Below, one piece after another: positions 10,727-20,547 of a DNA stretch of 64,000 nucleotides. A program made the translations under genes and the position numbers. The notes under the pieces were generated by a model. The model was not told the origin of the DNA and ran no database searches. It saw nothing but the letters and a program-made list of their open reading frames with translations. The first letter of the stretch is position 1; every line of letters starts with the position of its first letter. The DNA lies in NCBI GenBank assembly GCA_035079385.1, contig JAVHKY010000052.1, positions 7,068,001 to 7,132,000 of the forward strand. Reading direction: 5' to 3'. The DNA comes from Aspidiotus rigidus. Its lineage: Eukaryota; Arthropoda; Insecta; Hemiptera; Diaspididae.

Positions 10727-11692
10727 ATGGAAAAAATAAGAGAAATGAATTCAAAATTTGACAAAGCTGTAAAAAAGTTGACTAAGAGTCATAATTGTGC
10801 GTTATTAACAATAGAGAAGTATGCGGAGTATATTTGGAAGATTAAAATGTATGGTGCTAAGAAAAGTGCAATAGACTACCATATGCTTCAACACTACAAT
10901 GTACTCAAAGTCAACGGAGTGGATAAATCAATCTTTCCACTTACGGTAAGTGGTTCTATCAAGTATTGTGTGACTGTGGACAAATTGTTCAGCACCCTGC
11001 ATAGCACGCATGTGAGCCTTGGTCATGGTGGAAGAGACCGTATGTGTCACAAGCTTCATCAACAATATAAGAATATTACTCAAGCCCACATAAAAATGTT
11101 TTTGCAACTGTGTGAAGCGTGTGAACGAAAGAGAGGGGGTTGCAAAAAAGGGGTCGTAGTGCAGCCAATGGTGTTTAATGAATTCAACAGCCGAGGACAG
11201 CTCAATTTAATTGATTTACAGATGCAGCCTGACGGGCCATACAAGTTCATTATGGTCTACCAAGATCACTTGACCAAATTTGTGACACTGCGCCCCCTCC
11301 AGTCCAAACGAGCCAAAGAAGTTGCACACCAACTCTTAGACATATTCTTGACTTTCTCGGCGCCTTGTGTCTTACAATCTGACAACGGCCGCGAATTTTA
11401 CAACAAAGTCATCGAGAGCTTGGTAGAGATGTGGCCTACTCTACGCATAGTTCATGCGCGCCACAGCCAGTCTCAAGGGAGCGTCAAACGTGCGAATCAG
11501 GACATAGAAAACATGCCTTTTACTTGGATGGACGACAATAGCACGACAAAGTGGAGTGAGGGGCTCCGCTCTATACAGTTCATGAAGAACAGAAGTTATC
11601 ACTGTGGAATCAAGAGGAGTCCCTACAAAGCTTTATTTGGACACCATCCGCAAGTTGGTTTAGAAGCCAATTTTGGCTACTCTACACACTGA
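10727..11692 (+). pseudogene. KRBA2/SCAND3-like integrase (DDE core)
   Basis: The protein has an N-terminal zinc-binding region of HHCC type ('THVSLGHGGRDRMCHKL...CEACERKRG') and then a retroviral-type integrase core: 'NLIDLQ' with the first Asp, 'VLQSDNGREF' with the second, and 'SQSQGSVKRANQDIE'. In this family the last motif normally reads SQGSVERAN; here the catalytic Glu is Lys, so the enzyme is probably inactive. Start ATG at 10727. The frame ends at 11692 and the C-terminal part continues in another frame from 11673, which indicates a frameshift. Confidence 0.8.
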
Positions 11693-12257
11693 AGAGGATT
11701 TGGAGAAGGTCCTTTCAAGTACGGACTCAAACAAATCAACACCTCCTCCTTCTGTCTCATGTAGCCAGGATACCAGCATACCTCAATCTGCCGCAAACGC
11801 CAAGCAGTCTTCCGCTGCAAGTGCTGAGCAGTCCATCATATCATACGCCGAGCAGTCCTCCATATCCAATGCCGAGCAGTCCACCATCGCAAACACCAAG
11901 GAGTTGGAGCAGTATGCATCATCCTCTGAAAGATGTGAATGCTCTTTGTGTGGCTGTGAAATTCAATCCAGTCTATCTGTATGTGCTCTATGTGAACGCA
12001 AATCCTCTATCTGCAAAAAAAGGAAAGCATCAAAAAACTGTCTTACTGTTCAGGCTAAGCGCATGAAAATGCAATCCAATCGGAACTTCCCTAATCCTGT
12101 AGTGGGTGACACAGTACGAGTGGCAATTCCGCAGGTTGATTGTGGCAAGACAGACGCAAAAAGTGTGCTCGCTTGTGTTCTCAAAGTGACAAACGACGAT
12201 TTCTTCAATTTGGGTACTCGCAACGGCGTACTCAAGCAGTTATATACTCATGCTTAG
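11673..12257 (+). pseudogene. Integrase middle/C-terminal part with Cys-rich motif
   Basis: This continues the integrase protein in a shifted frame. 'LHTEEDLEKVLSS' follows the core, then a Ser/Ala-rich repetitive linker with repeated 'NAEQSSI'-type units, a small CxxC cluster (ECSLCGCEI...CALCERK), a basic patch, and 'VVGDTVRVAIPQVDCGKTD', which matches the region after the core in KRBA2-like proteins. The linker is low complexity. The frame shifts again near 12250. Confidence 0.65.
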
Positions 12258-12486
12258 TTCCAGTTGTGCCATAAACGCTTCCTTCCTCACCGTCGACGAC
12301 GTCCCTACCGAGTCTAGTGAGATTTCCGTATGTGCAGTAGCTTCAGCTCAGGCCCTTGGTAATGGGCAAGGTTTCGTCCGTTATCACTGCACAAAAAAAT
12401 GTAACACGAAAAGGTGCCTCTGCTTTAAACAGGGAATATTGTGCAATTCCAAGTGCCACAATTCAAGTTCCTGCTGTAATAAATAA
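12250..12486 (+). pseudogene. Integrase C-terminal CXC-type cysteine cluster
   Basis: After 'FLTVDDVPTESSEISV' the frame encodes 'CTKKCNTKRCLCFKQG' and 'CNSKCHNSSSCC'. This is a CXC-like Cys cluster of the kind found at the end of KRBA2-like transposon proteins, and probably a DNA-binding element. It ends at 12486, 240 bp before the right terminal repeat. Confidence 0.65.
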
Positions 12487-12729
12487 CTTTTTATATATTA
12501 GAAGCTTATTATATAACGAGACCATTGTACATAACAAAGTAGAACTTTTTATACTTAGTATTGTCAGTCAAATTTTGCACTTCAACGGTTCGGTAGCCGG
12601 GTTTGTTTACAATAGCTAGTTCATGTACACACTACCTAGTTAATGTAATTAAGATTTAACAAATTTTGCACTTTACCTCATACAGTACGTCATTGTACAC
12701 ATTCTCTAGTTACTATCCACATTACCTGC

Positions 12730-12993
12730 TTTTAAGACATTAACAGTAACAATTATATATGATACAGTGTTACCACATTAACACTTGATTCTTGTTCTTT
12801 GGGGAGATTACCTTTGGTCCACTTGAAAAATTTCTCTCTGCAGGTATTGTAACTGCCGAAAGGAATGCTAATATTTTTATTGAGAGTGTGAAGATGTTTT
12901 CTGATCATCATATTATGCTTTGGCGTACATAAGTAATGGGAAAGAATTTTACTTCACTGAAGTTAATTTTAGAAGGGGGAGGGTTACTTAAAT
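12730..12993. other. No gene recognised
   Basis: This short spacer lies between the integrase transposon and a PLE relic. Nothing recognisable is present. Confidence 0.6.
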
Positions 12994-13262
12994 CTATAAA
13001 TTAATAGAATATTCTTCTCGTGAGTACGAGCCATTGTATAAAGGAGTTATGGAGTCCGTTACGTGCTTGTATCTTTCCACAACTCCTTTACTTAAATCTA
13101 AGTCGACAACTTTTTTGATAAATGAATTAGGATACCCATTTATGCGAAGTGTATCAGTTAATTTATGAAATGTAAGGTCCTGAAACACATGATCAGAGCA
13201 AGCTAAAAAGTTACGTTTTAAATTAATGGCAGTATTAAATTTTAATGAATAGTAGGATTTTT
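12994..13262 (-). pseudogene. PLE relic, region between reverse transcriptase and endonuclease
   Basis: The minus-strand peptide includes 'NLKRNFLACSDHVF' and 'INGYPNSFIKKVV', which fits the connector after the PLE reverse transcriptase. No catalytic motif remains. It abuts the foldback structure at 13267. Confidence 0.55.
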
Positions 13263-13334
13263 CCGTGGTTAAAATATTATAATACAAAGTACAAGAATGG
13301 CACTATTAACCACTGTTTTTATTGAACATTAAAA

Positions 13335-13375
13335 TTACATACGTTTCGGTAGACTAGCTACCATCGTCAGTGCAA
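13335..13375 (-). ncRNA. Hammerhead-ribozyme-like motif (PLE terminus, minus strand)
   Basis: On the minus strand the order is stem I (TTGCA paired with TGTAA), CTGACGA at 13364-13370, a 5-bp stem II (GGTAG/CTACC), GAAA at 13344-13347, a minimal stem III (CG, then T) and cleavage base A at 13340. One unpaired T sits between CTGACGA and stem II. Core nucleotides fit the hammerhead consensus CUGANGA...GAAA...UH; position 7 tolerates C. PLEs are known hosts of such ribozymes with very short stem III. Confidence 0.65.
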
Positions 13376-13656
13376 AAACGAAACAAACAGTGACAACAGA
13401 GAAAGACATGGATGCTAAAATTGTAGGTAGAGAGGAACAAATGAAGAAGAGGAAAATTTTGGAAGTAGTTAACATAATTAAGGATATTAATAGTGTGAAC
13501 TTCAAGACGGAAACGGATGGACTTGCTGACGCGTACAAAAGTGTTATACGACAGCGTTACTCATCTCGTTAATTTCTTCCCTCTTTGGTAATTTGCTTTG
13601 TTAATTTTATTTAGGTTGTTTCATGTCTTTCTCTGTTGTCGCTGTTAGTTTCGTTT

Positions 13657-13697
13657 TTGCACTGATGATGGTAGCTAGTCTACCGAAACGTATGCAA
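13657..13697 (+). ncRNA. Hammerhead-ribozyme-like motif (PLE terminus, plus strand)
   Basis: This is the plus-strand partner of the previous motif. CTGATGA is at 13662-13668 and GAAA at 13685-13688. Stem II is GGTAG/CTACC with loop CTAGT, stem I is TTGCA/TGCAA (five perfect pairs), and stem III is the two-base CG. The predicted cleavage base is A at 13692. Compensating differences from the other arm (TGTAA versus TGCAA, both pairing with TTGCA) keep stem I. Confidence 0.68.
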
Positions 13698-13753
13698 TTT
13701 TAATGTTAAACAGTGGTTAATAGTGCCATTCTTGTACTTTGTAGTATTAAGTT

Positions 13754-14065
13754 TTACTTTAAAAGGTTGATTTGAATTAAAATTAATAATCCTATCGGTA
13801 GCCATAAGTTTCTGTTAGTTGAATGGTAGTGAGGAAAATTATTAGTCAAATCTTTCTCTAATTCAAAAGTAAGTTGTAAACAGGGATGGAAGTTATTTTC
13901 AAAAATAACAAGTTTGTCAAAAATAGAGTCATGTAAATCAAAAAGGGTGTCATCAACATTTTCTTTACTGAACTTAATCATAGTATCAAATCTGCCATAC
14001 AGATGAATAAAAAAAAATTTTCTAGCGTAGCAAAATAAATGAAGATCATGTTTCATGTCTCTCAT
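13754..14065 (-). pseudogene. Possible PLE N-terminal relic
   Basis: The minus-strand frame encodes 'RDMKHDLHLFCYARKFFF' and 'DSIFDKLVIFENNF'. The first phrase resembles the N-terminal part of PLE proteins, and the relic abuts the PLE foldback on the expected side. Identification rests on pattern and context only. Confidence 0.4.
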
Positions 14066-15300
14066 ATTTTATCAGTCATCTTGAAATATTTTGGTCTAGG
14101 CTTCTACTAGGTCAAGTGCTCGTGAGGTATTATATCTCTTTTGTCCCTACTTTCATTAAACTACACGCCTTTCGTGACACTTCTGAGGAAGCCTATGGAG
14201 CAGTTATCTACATTCGTGGGAAAAATATTATTATTTTGAGCTATTTTCGTGGGGCAAAAATCTGATATGATATATTTTGAGCTGTCAGCTTTCGTGGGGC
14301 ACACTCACTCCGCTCGTTCGCCCCCTTTCTTGGTTCAGCATAAGTGTGATACAATATTTTGAGCTATCAGCTTTCATGGGGCTCACTCGCTCCGCTCGTT
14401 CGCCCCCCTTAGTGGTTTAGCATAAGTCCTGTACGAAATATTTATCCATTAATTTGAAGGAAGAAGGGTCGTGCAGAAGTGTACTCGCACATTTCTAAAT
14501 CATCCACGAGGTATAACCTCGCAGATACAAGCGCACCGGCTACCAATTTGTCTATTAATTTGGGGGAACAAGGGTGGTACAAAGGTTTGTCCAGTAATTT
14601 CAAAGAAAATTTCCTTAGTTCCCACTCTCTCTGCTTTATGAGTACTAGACTTACACTAGCACTTGGCTTAAGCCACGTATAATAGAGCTAGTATACTATG
14701 ATACGATTAAATGTTTTGCCGTGACTTTTATATATTGTCATTGCACATGAGGGTGTAGGCCTAATATACAAGTGAAATGAAGGCCATAAAATATAGAAGC
14801 CTAGTTAGTACAGGCAGAGGGAGGGGGAGGTCAGTGCGTAGGTCTAGTATACTGTAAATAAGTCTTGTTAGTATAGGCCTGTGTGTATATAGGTCTAGTA
14901 TAATAAAGGGTATCCAAAGAGAGACCAGATGGACGTACGGACGCAAATTTTGGAATTAGGGTGGGGGGGGGGGGCAGGTCAGCGCTAAGACATGAAACAT
15001 GTCAGAAGATAGTCAAGAACTAAGTCAGACACAATGGGGAAGGGGGTTACTCATAGCCATAGCATGAGTTTGACTATAAGCAACACTTCAAAAAATAGTT
15101 CTTTACCTACAGCTACACGGATGCCTTTAAGTTCACTCCAACGTTTTTCATAGAGAACCTGTTCTTTGGGTTTATAGCGGGGAACCCGCTATTCCTTTTG
15201 TTGGGGGTACTTTCAAGAAATTTTCGTCCGCGAGCGAGGTTGATGCCGTCCCTAGGTTGATGACGTCACGGAGGAGAGGAACTTGGAAAAATTTTGACCC
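14066..15300. repeat. Short duplications and dispersed repeats, no gene
   Basis: A ~90-bp unit containing GAGCTATCAGCTTTC, CGCTCCGCTCGTTCG and a C-run is tandemly duplicated at about 14275-14415. From about 14745 to 14960 short words such as 'gtataggcctagtatac' recur in the style of the repeats at 30950-31110, followed by a G-run at 14962. A family-G motif lies near 15150. No coding sequence is recognisable. Confidence 0.55.
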
Positions 15301-15577
15301 TCTAGCCCAGCGGTATGTAAGCCGACCCGCAATGACAAACAGCAATTTTTCCCACCTTCAAAAAAATAGAAGAAATGAATGAAACCAATTTTGTTCAATG
15401 AGTGATTCTGAAGTGTAATATACAATAGGAATACGTAAGTTCATATCATCTATGCATGCCCCTCGGGCAGTTTGATAGAAAAAACGAGTTGAAAAAAAGG
15501 TACGCAGGTCAACTTGAATTATTACAACTATTCACTTAGGCGTAGGGGTGTGGGAACAATGGGCTTGTTTTCTAAAT

Positions 15578-15979
15578 TTAGCCATCCACTTGAGACGCAG
15601 AAAGTTTCAGGCGCAATGAATGTGACAGTTGTAAACAGTTCCGGTGCTTCGTTTTCAGGTTGACCATGGTTGAAAACCGTTGCTCGCATTTATACAAAGA
15701 AGCAAACGATAAAAGCGTCTTCAAGGCTTCTGATGATAGAAGGGGGTATTTTGTACAAAGGGATAGCCAAAAATCGATCGAGTTGACCCTGTTGAAATAT
15801 GACTTCTCCAAAGTATCTTCTGATAACTCGATCAGTTCCTCATCAGCTCGAGTAGATAGTCCGGTCAAATGGTTTGGAAATAAGGGGGTAGCTACCCACA
15901 TCTTACTAGCGCACTTTTCCATTGAATCTTTGAAATGAATCTCGAAGTTATTGCCCAACGCGTGCAAATGATCCAGCAT
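15578..15979 (-). pseudogene. hAT transposase, C-terminal dimerisation part
   Basis: The minus-strand frame encodes 'FWLSLCTKYPLLSSEALKTL' followed by 'FASLYKCEQRFSTM' and 'NLKTKHRN'. This is the hATC dimerisation region of the ZBED8/SCAND3-like hAT group. The DDE core is absent. About 60 bp upstream begins sequence of a hAT terminal type (16040-16131), so this is an internally deleted element. It ends at 15578 with a stop after 'LKLSASQVDG'. Confidence 0.75.
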
Positions 15980-16039
15980 TTTTTTTTCAATGCCCTGCCT
16001 TCATGTATTTGTTGTATTTCATTCTTTTCCTCTCAATGG

Positions 16040-16131
16040 CCGGGTTTGTCGGAATTTTTCGCGACCCACCTAGAATTTTTTTGCGGACCACCAAAGGGTC
16101 GCGACCCACAGTTTGGGAACCGTTGTTCTGG
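16040..16131 (-). repeat. hAT terminal region with GGGTCGCGACCC box
   Basis: Read on the minus strand from 16131 the sequence contains CGGTTCCCAAACTGTGG and GGGTCGCGACCC, repeated once more in part inward. This is the classic end of Charlie-like hAT elements (consensus CAGNGGTTCCCAA...). The opposite end may be the weak match at 15309 (CAGCGGT...CCGACCCGC); no 8-bp duplication was confirmed. Confidence 0.6.
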
Positions 16132-16840
16132 CCATATATGATAGGAGGGGGACTTAGAAAAATCCGAGCTATGTATGTTAGGAGAGGGACTTGAAAAAAT
16201 TTCGATCCTCGAGCTATACATGATAGGAGGGGGACATAGGAAAATATATGGCTAGAGGGTCGAAAGTCTCAGTCCCCTCCTATCACATATGGCTATACCT
16301 TACGGCGCACGACAAACTTCTCAAAGAATAAAAATAAAACAGGTTCACTGTTAAAATTTCCACTGTTGAGCTATATAAAAACGACGGCTTCCTTGAAATT
16401 GCAGCGCGTTCAAGTTGTCACGTCATCATTTACGGGACTTGGAAAAACTTGAGGCTCCAAGATTTATATGATAGTAGAGCGACTCGGGACAGCGGGCTTC
16501 CCGCTGCCATTGCTAATTTTTTTTTTGAGAAATCAGGCATGCGCCGTCCGGCGAAAAACTTTGAAAAATTTTGTCTCCCGAGCTATATACTCGTATGATA
16601 GGAAGGAGACATGCAAAAATTTCGATACAAGTCCCCCTCTCATCATATAGCTCGAGAGGCGAAAAGTTTGTACTAAGTCCGCCCTTAGCTCGGGAGTAGA
16701 AATTTGTTCAAGTCCCCCTTTATAGCTCGATAATTGAAATTTGTCAAACTCCCTTATTCCTGTTAAAGCCCTTTGAGCCCACGAATCCAAAGGCTTCAAC
16801 TGGAAAAAAGTGGGAACAAGGGGATCAACGAGGCTTCAAG
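16132..16840. repeat. Dispersed 'ctcgagctatat' repeat cluster
   Basis: Words such as GAGCTATATATGATAGGA, 'aagtccccctcc-at' and 'ttgaaaaattttc' recur several times in both orientations. The same style recurs at 25990-26045, 30870-31110 and 31490-31920. This is an unclassified, degenerate dispersed family. No coding sequence is recognisable. Confidence 0.55.
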
Positions 16841-16924
16841 CGGGGGTCAATAAGTAGTTTTCTCCATTTTTTCCAGTGCTTCTGAGGGGAGATAAATTGT
16901 CTACCGGATGGGTTCTTATTTGTA

Positions 16925-17440
16925 AGTCGTAAAACGCCGATACCTATCAATTTTGCTGTTTGACAGCCACATATTTAAGTGGCAAGATGACGTGTTGTAA
17001 AAAGGAAGACCGTCTCTGAATCATCATAACGGCGTAGGAACAAGTTCGTTGAATCTTACAAATTGATAAGCCGTTACACCATCCAGAGATTGGGTTCTGG
17101 ACAAAACAGAATGCATAAGTTGAGACTCTGAACCGCTGAATGTGGGTAAACAATCAGCCTGGCATTCTTCTCTGGTGGTGGGATGCCCCCGGGGAGAAAT
17201 ATGTAAGATCGCTCTAGTATTCTCATCAATTTTCGTGTTGGTGGCGTCGCATTAACACTTGCAGACTAAGTTGCAAGTATATAAGCTACCAAGCTCTATT
17301 ACGCCGGTGCTTATCGATTTTGCTGTTTGACAGCCGAATATTCAAGTGGCAAGATGTTGGTTGTAAAAAGTAAGACCACCTCTGAATTATCATAACGAAG
17401 TAGAAACAAGTTCTCTTGAATCTTACATATTTATCACAAT
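16925..17440 (+). repeat. Direct duplication of a ~140-bp unit
   Basis: Two diverged direct copies (about 16925-17068 and 17300-17440) share ATTTTGCTGTTTGACAGCC, CAAGTGGCAAGATG, 'ctctgaat-atcataacg' and 'gaatcttaca'. No coding sequence is recognisable. Confidence 0.7.
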
Positions 17441-18840
17441 TATAAGCAACATATTTTGCTTACTTAAGTAGTTGTGATGTGTTCAACTGTAGTTGGCCAT
17501 CATTATAAAATATTCATTAAAAAAAGTAACTCACCATATCAAATTTGAAGTATCAGAATGTCTGAGACAGCTTATAGGGAATATCAAAGAAACCCTATTG
17601 TTATATTTCTAAATTATTTCAAGTCGAGGTATCTCAATTTTTATAACTTCATACGTCTCATTTAGAACTACATGAAATAACAGGAAAAAGCAAATAAAGA
17701 CGTCGAAAAACAAGACGGATAAGTAATAAACATCTAATTAGCAGATACTACGCGATGCAAAAGAATAAACGGAGAAGATGGCAATAAAAGGAAGAGCGAT
17801 ATGGTCACCTCAAACACAAGCACCACGTTACAACAGCAAATAACTGACAACATTTATGTAATACAGCATAACCTGTCATCATTAATAAATCTTGATGTGA
17901 GAATCGCTCAATATGTGCAGTAAGACAGTATATTATTCAGGCTAAGAAATAATTGGTATGGCTCTCTTTTAGAGATCATACTAGGAATCGGATTAATGTT
18001 CTCAAGTACAACGCTAAATAGCAGGAAATGGACAAGATCGTAAAAACGACACAAATTACTCCTATTATGTGGTCAAAAACCGTTGACAAGGTTTTGAATA
18101 ATTGTTACTCGCGAACGTCACTAATTTGTAAATTTTTGTATCAACCAAAATTCATTTTGTTTGTAATGTACAGATGATAATGTACCTACCTTTGTAAACT
18201 ATTATATATGGACTTGTGGGATAGAACCGATCAATCGTTGGTTTTGGTAAAATTTTAGCTCTTCTGCGGGATTTGTGGGACAAATAGTACTACTGTTGAG
18301 AACTTGTTTCCTGGGAACCGGTCATAGACATTGTTTATGTACAGGCCTCAGGTTATGATTGCGTATTTCCCTTTTTGGGTCTCTTGCCTCTGGCAAGGCT
18401 AGAGTCCTTATGCAATCGCGAAAAAAAAAAGTTCTCACCGCGAAACTGTGTTGTGACGAAACTCAAGTTAAACAAACGTATTCTCTGTTATTTGAGATTC
18501 TATTTTCGGAAGTTTTTCTTGAGATCTTATTTTTTCATAGCAATTTTCAAATTCCGGAAGTTTTTCTTTCTGGTACGTCAATCAATATTGATAATAATAC
18601 TGCATTTATCGTTGTATTTATCGCGTGATTAAGAAGGTATACAAGATTGCGAAGAAAATGAGTCTTACATCTAAATTACAAGAATGAAAACGTGAATTTC
18701 TTCCAGGGTAATCTCTACTCCTACAAAATACTATTCTCCAAAATTTTCACTATGGACGGCGATAAGACAGAAGAAAAAATATGGATCTATTCTGGATATT
18801 AAAAAAAAAAAAAGACTAACAGTATCTGTTTGGTTTTGAA
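17441..18840. other. AT-rich sequence without recognisable gene
   Basis: No convincing coding frame, repeat end or RNA structure was seen. Small open frames at 18359-18632 have no recognisable motif. Confidence 0.6.
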
Positions 18841-18877
18841 AGAAACAACGAGGCTTTTCCCGCACTGGTTTTTATTA

Positions 18878-18925
18878 AAATACCGTGACGTTTCGGCCCA
18901 GCTAGTGGCCTTTATCAAACGAGAC
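18878..18925 (-). other. Degenerate hammerhead-like motif of a PLE end
   Basis: On the minus strand the order is TTGATAA (18912-18918, two changes from CTGATGA), a 4-bp stem II (GGCC/GGCC), GAAA (18891-18894) and CGTC. A four-pair stem I (TCGT/ACGG) is possible. The 'GGCCGAAACGTC' box is typical of PLE terminal ribozymes. Core substitutions suggest a decayed copy. Confidence 0.5.
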
Positions 18926-18984
18926 TCGACGAGTTTTTGAAAAAAATAAGAAAATAAATTCTCATGAATTAAGAGATAGGGAAA

Positions 18985-19042
18985 TGAAAAGAGAGAGAGA
19001 GAGAGAGAGAGAGAAAAAAAAAAAAAAAAAGAAAAAAAAAAC
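18985..19042 (+). repeat. (GA)n and poly-A simple repeat
   Basis: A GA dinucleotide run (about 18991-19012) passes into a long A-rich run. It looks like a simple-sequence tail, but no upstream SINE or LINE body was recognised. Confidence 0.8.
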
Positions 19043-20006
19043 GCAAGAGACCCGCGCCCGTATACTGAGGCGCCTGGCGATTCAGTCTTGTTTCTATTGT
19101 TATTATGCTTTGGAAAGTATGCAAAAATAATGTATTGAGGAAAATGAAAAGAATGAATAAAGTTACATAATTTCGACAGCTATAAACATCACATTTTTTC
19201 CAACTTATTTACTTTCAAAATAAGAAGGATTCCTCATTTTTCAACAACTGCCTTTCTAATTTTTTTATATATCTACTAATGGTATATTATAAGCCAATTG
19301 AGCTTGCAAAAAATAGTACATAGATGAAAGTTGGTATGTGGGTCAAGGACCCATCTCCAAATCTACCCTCAAAAGTCCTGACCCTTCCGGGGGATGCTAC
19401 CCCAACGGGGAGGGGGTTTGTATGTAAAAATATTGTTTTTAGCATATATCTCGCGAACGACGCAATACAATAGAAAATTTTGTGAACAAAAAATATTCTA
19501 CATCCAACTTCCAAAAAAAAAGCTCTCTACATAATTTAGCGTGAGGCGCATTCTAATGCGACTAATGTAAGCAAACAATGGAAAATGTAGATGTAGATAA
19601 TTCGCAGATTCTGTTGTCCAGATGATACAGTAAGCGATCGGTTTCAATTTTTGTACACCTTAATATCACGCTTGTGTCCAATGTGTTACTCCTCTCAATA
19701 GATTGACAAAATTATATGCAGTCTGCAAATTCGCCTGCAAAATCGAAGCTAAGAGTGAATTGGTAAAATTTGGCATTTGTCTTCAGTCGGCGTTTCAACA
19801 GATTTTCCCTTTCTCTGACTTTCGGTTCCAAAACTTCTTTATTGCACTTCCATCCGCACTCAGTAGTACCTTTAACGTTTCCTAGCCACATCTGAATTTG
19901 GTGATAAGCTCGGTAGATATGGGATCTGGCTGCGTCTTCAGTGGGAGGCAGGGAGGGTAGGTCAACTTTGTTTCTAAGACATCATACAAAAAATTTGAAA
20001 CAAAGT
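19043..20006. repeat. Satellite-like family S monomer (19280-19515) in otherwise unannotated DNA
   Basis: On the minus strand 19280-19515 reads 'cgcgagatatatgctaaaaa', then 'ggggtagcatcccccggaag' and 'gtcaggacttttgagg'. The same phrases occur on the plus strand at 23560-23730. Both belong to a diverged family whose monomers are also seen at 23020, 26660, 50660, 57480, 60420 and 61940. The rest of this stretch shows nothing recognisable. Confidence 0.55.
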
Positions 20007-20365
20007 TTATTGAGGCGAATGACCTTGCTTGTTAGCGAACCATATATCGCCACTATAGATATTTGCAACCTTCTTCATATATGGATTCTGGTGTAGCGTT
20101 TGGATCCATAAGGGTGTTTCCCACACATCAAAGTCCGACTTACATAACATCTTCATTGCTGTAATCTTACTACGACGATAGAGATACAATGTGATCCACT
20201 AATAGTGTGAGCTATAAGAACACTATTCTGTACATTTGGTACGTTTTGTGTCTCTCCTATATTATACACTTTCTTTGCCTGCTTACCAATTAGTGGCTTC
20301 AGACAATATTTGTTGATGCTGGGCTCAGCGCTACTAACCCCAATACAACAACAACACCTTTGCAA
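20007..20365 (-). pseudogene. Relic with a degenerate 'TGCDTTSA'-type motif
   Basis: Two overlapping minus-strand frames join near 20180 to read 'LIAHTISGSHCIS' and then 'LYRRSKITAMKML'. The order and spacing resemble 'HALTGCDTTSAxxGKGKxxxxK', a motif in uncharacterised transposable-element proteins. The central Cys-Asp-Thr is not preserved. What the intact protein does is unknown to me. It lies 300 bp upstream of PLE-2. Confidence 0.35.
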
Positions 20366-20547
20366 GCCATATCAATTGCCGTATGAACAATCATAGCGTC
20401 TGCACTAGCTACGCACACCAAAAAATTATTGTCTACAAATTTCTGCTTCAGGATTTCAATGAGAGTTTCTTTGACTGCTTAACTGTGACTGTCACATTGC
20501 TCTCATTCATCGCGTTCATAAAGAGGAACTTCTCACTCTGCTCAAAA

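Larger units (their letters stand above)
10450..12729 (+). mobile_element. DNA transposon with KRBA2-like integrase
   Basis: Imperfect inverted ends bound the unit. The left end reads CAGGTAATGTGGACAAGAAC and the right end, on the opposite strand, CAGGTAATGTGGATAGTAAC. The start of the left end is repeated at 10499, and right-end words (TGTACACA, CTAGTTA) are repeated at 12625 and 12695, which suggests subterminal binding repeats. Inside are three consecutive plus-strand frames of one integrase-type protein. No target-site duplication could be confirmed. Confidence 0.65.
13267..13755. repeat. Foldback of two PLE-type termini (~130-bp arms)
   Basis: Arms of about 130-140 bp (13267-13409 and 13624-13755) are near-perfect reverse complements around a ~215-bp centre. 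Each arm carries a hammerhead-like motif. The outer edges share ACAAAGTACAAGAATGGCAC. Inverted pseudo-LTRs of a PLE would produce this structure, and PLE-like coding relics lie on both sides. Confidence 0.75.

Noticed and set aside
15141..15200. Possible second terminal repeat of the hAT relic
   Set aside because: AACCTGTTCTTTGGG and GGGGAACCCGC belong to a dispersed family seen elsewhere and do not match the hAT end at 16131.
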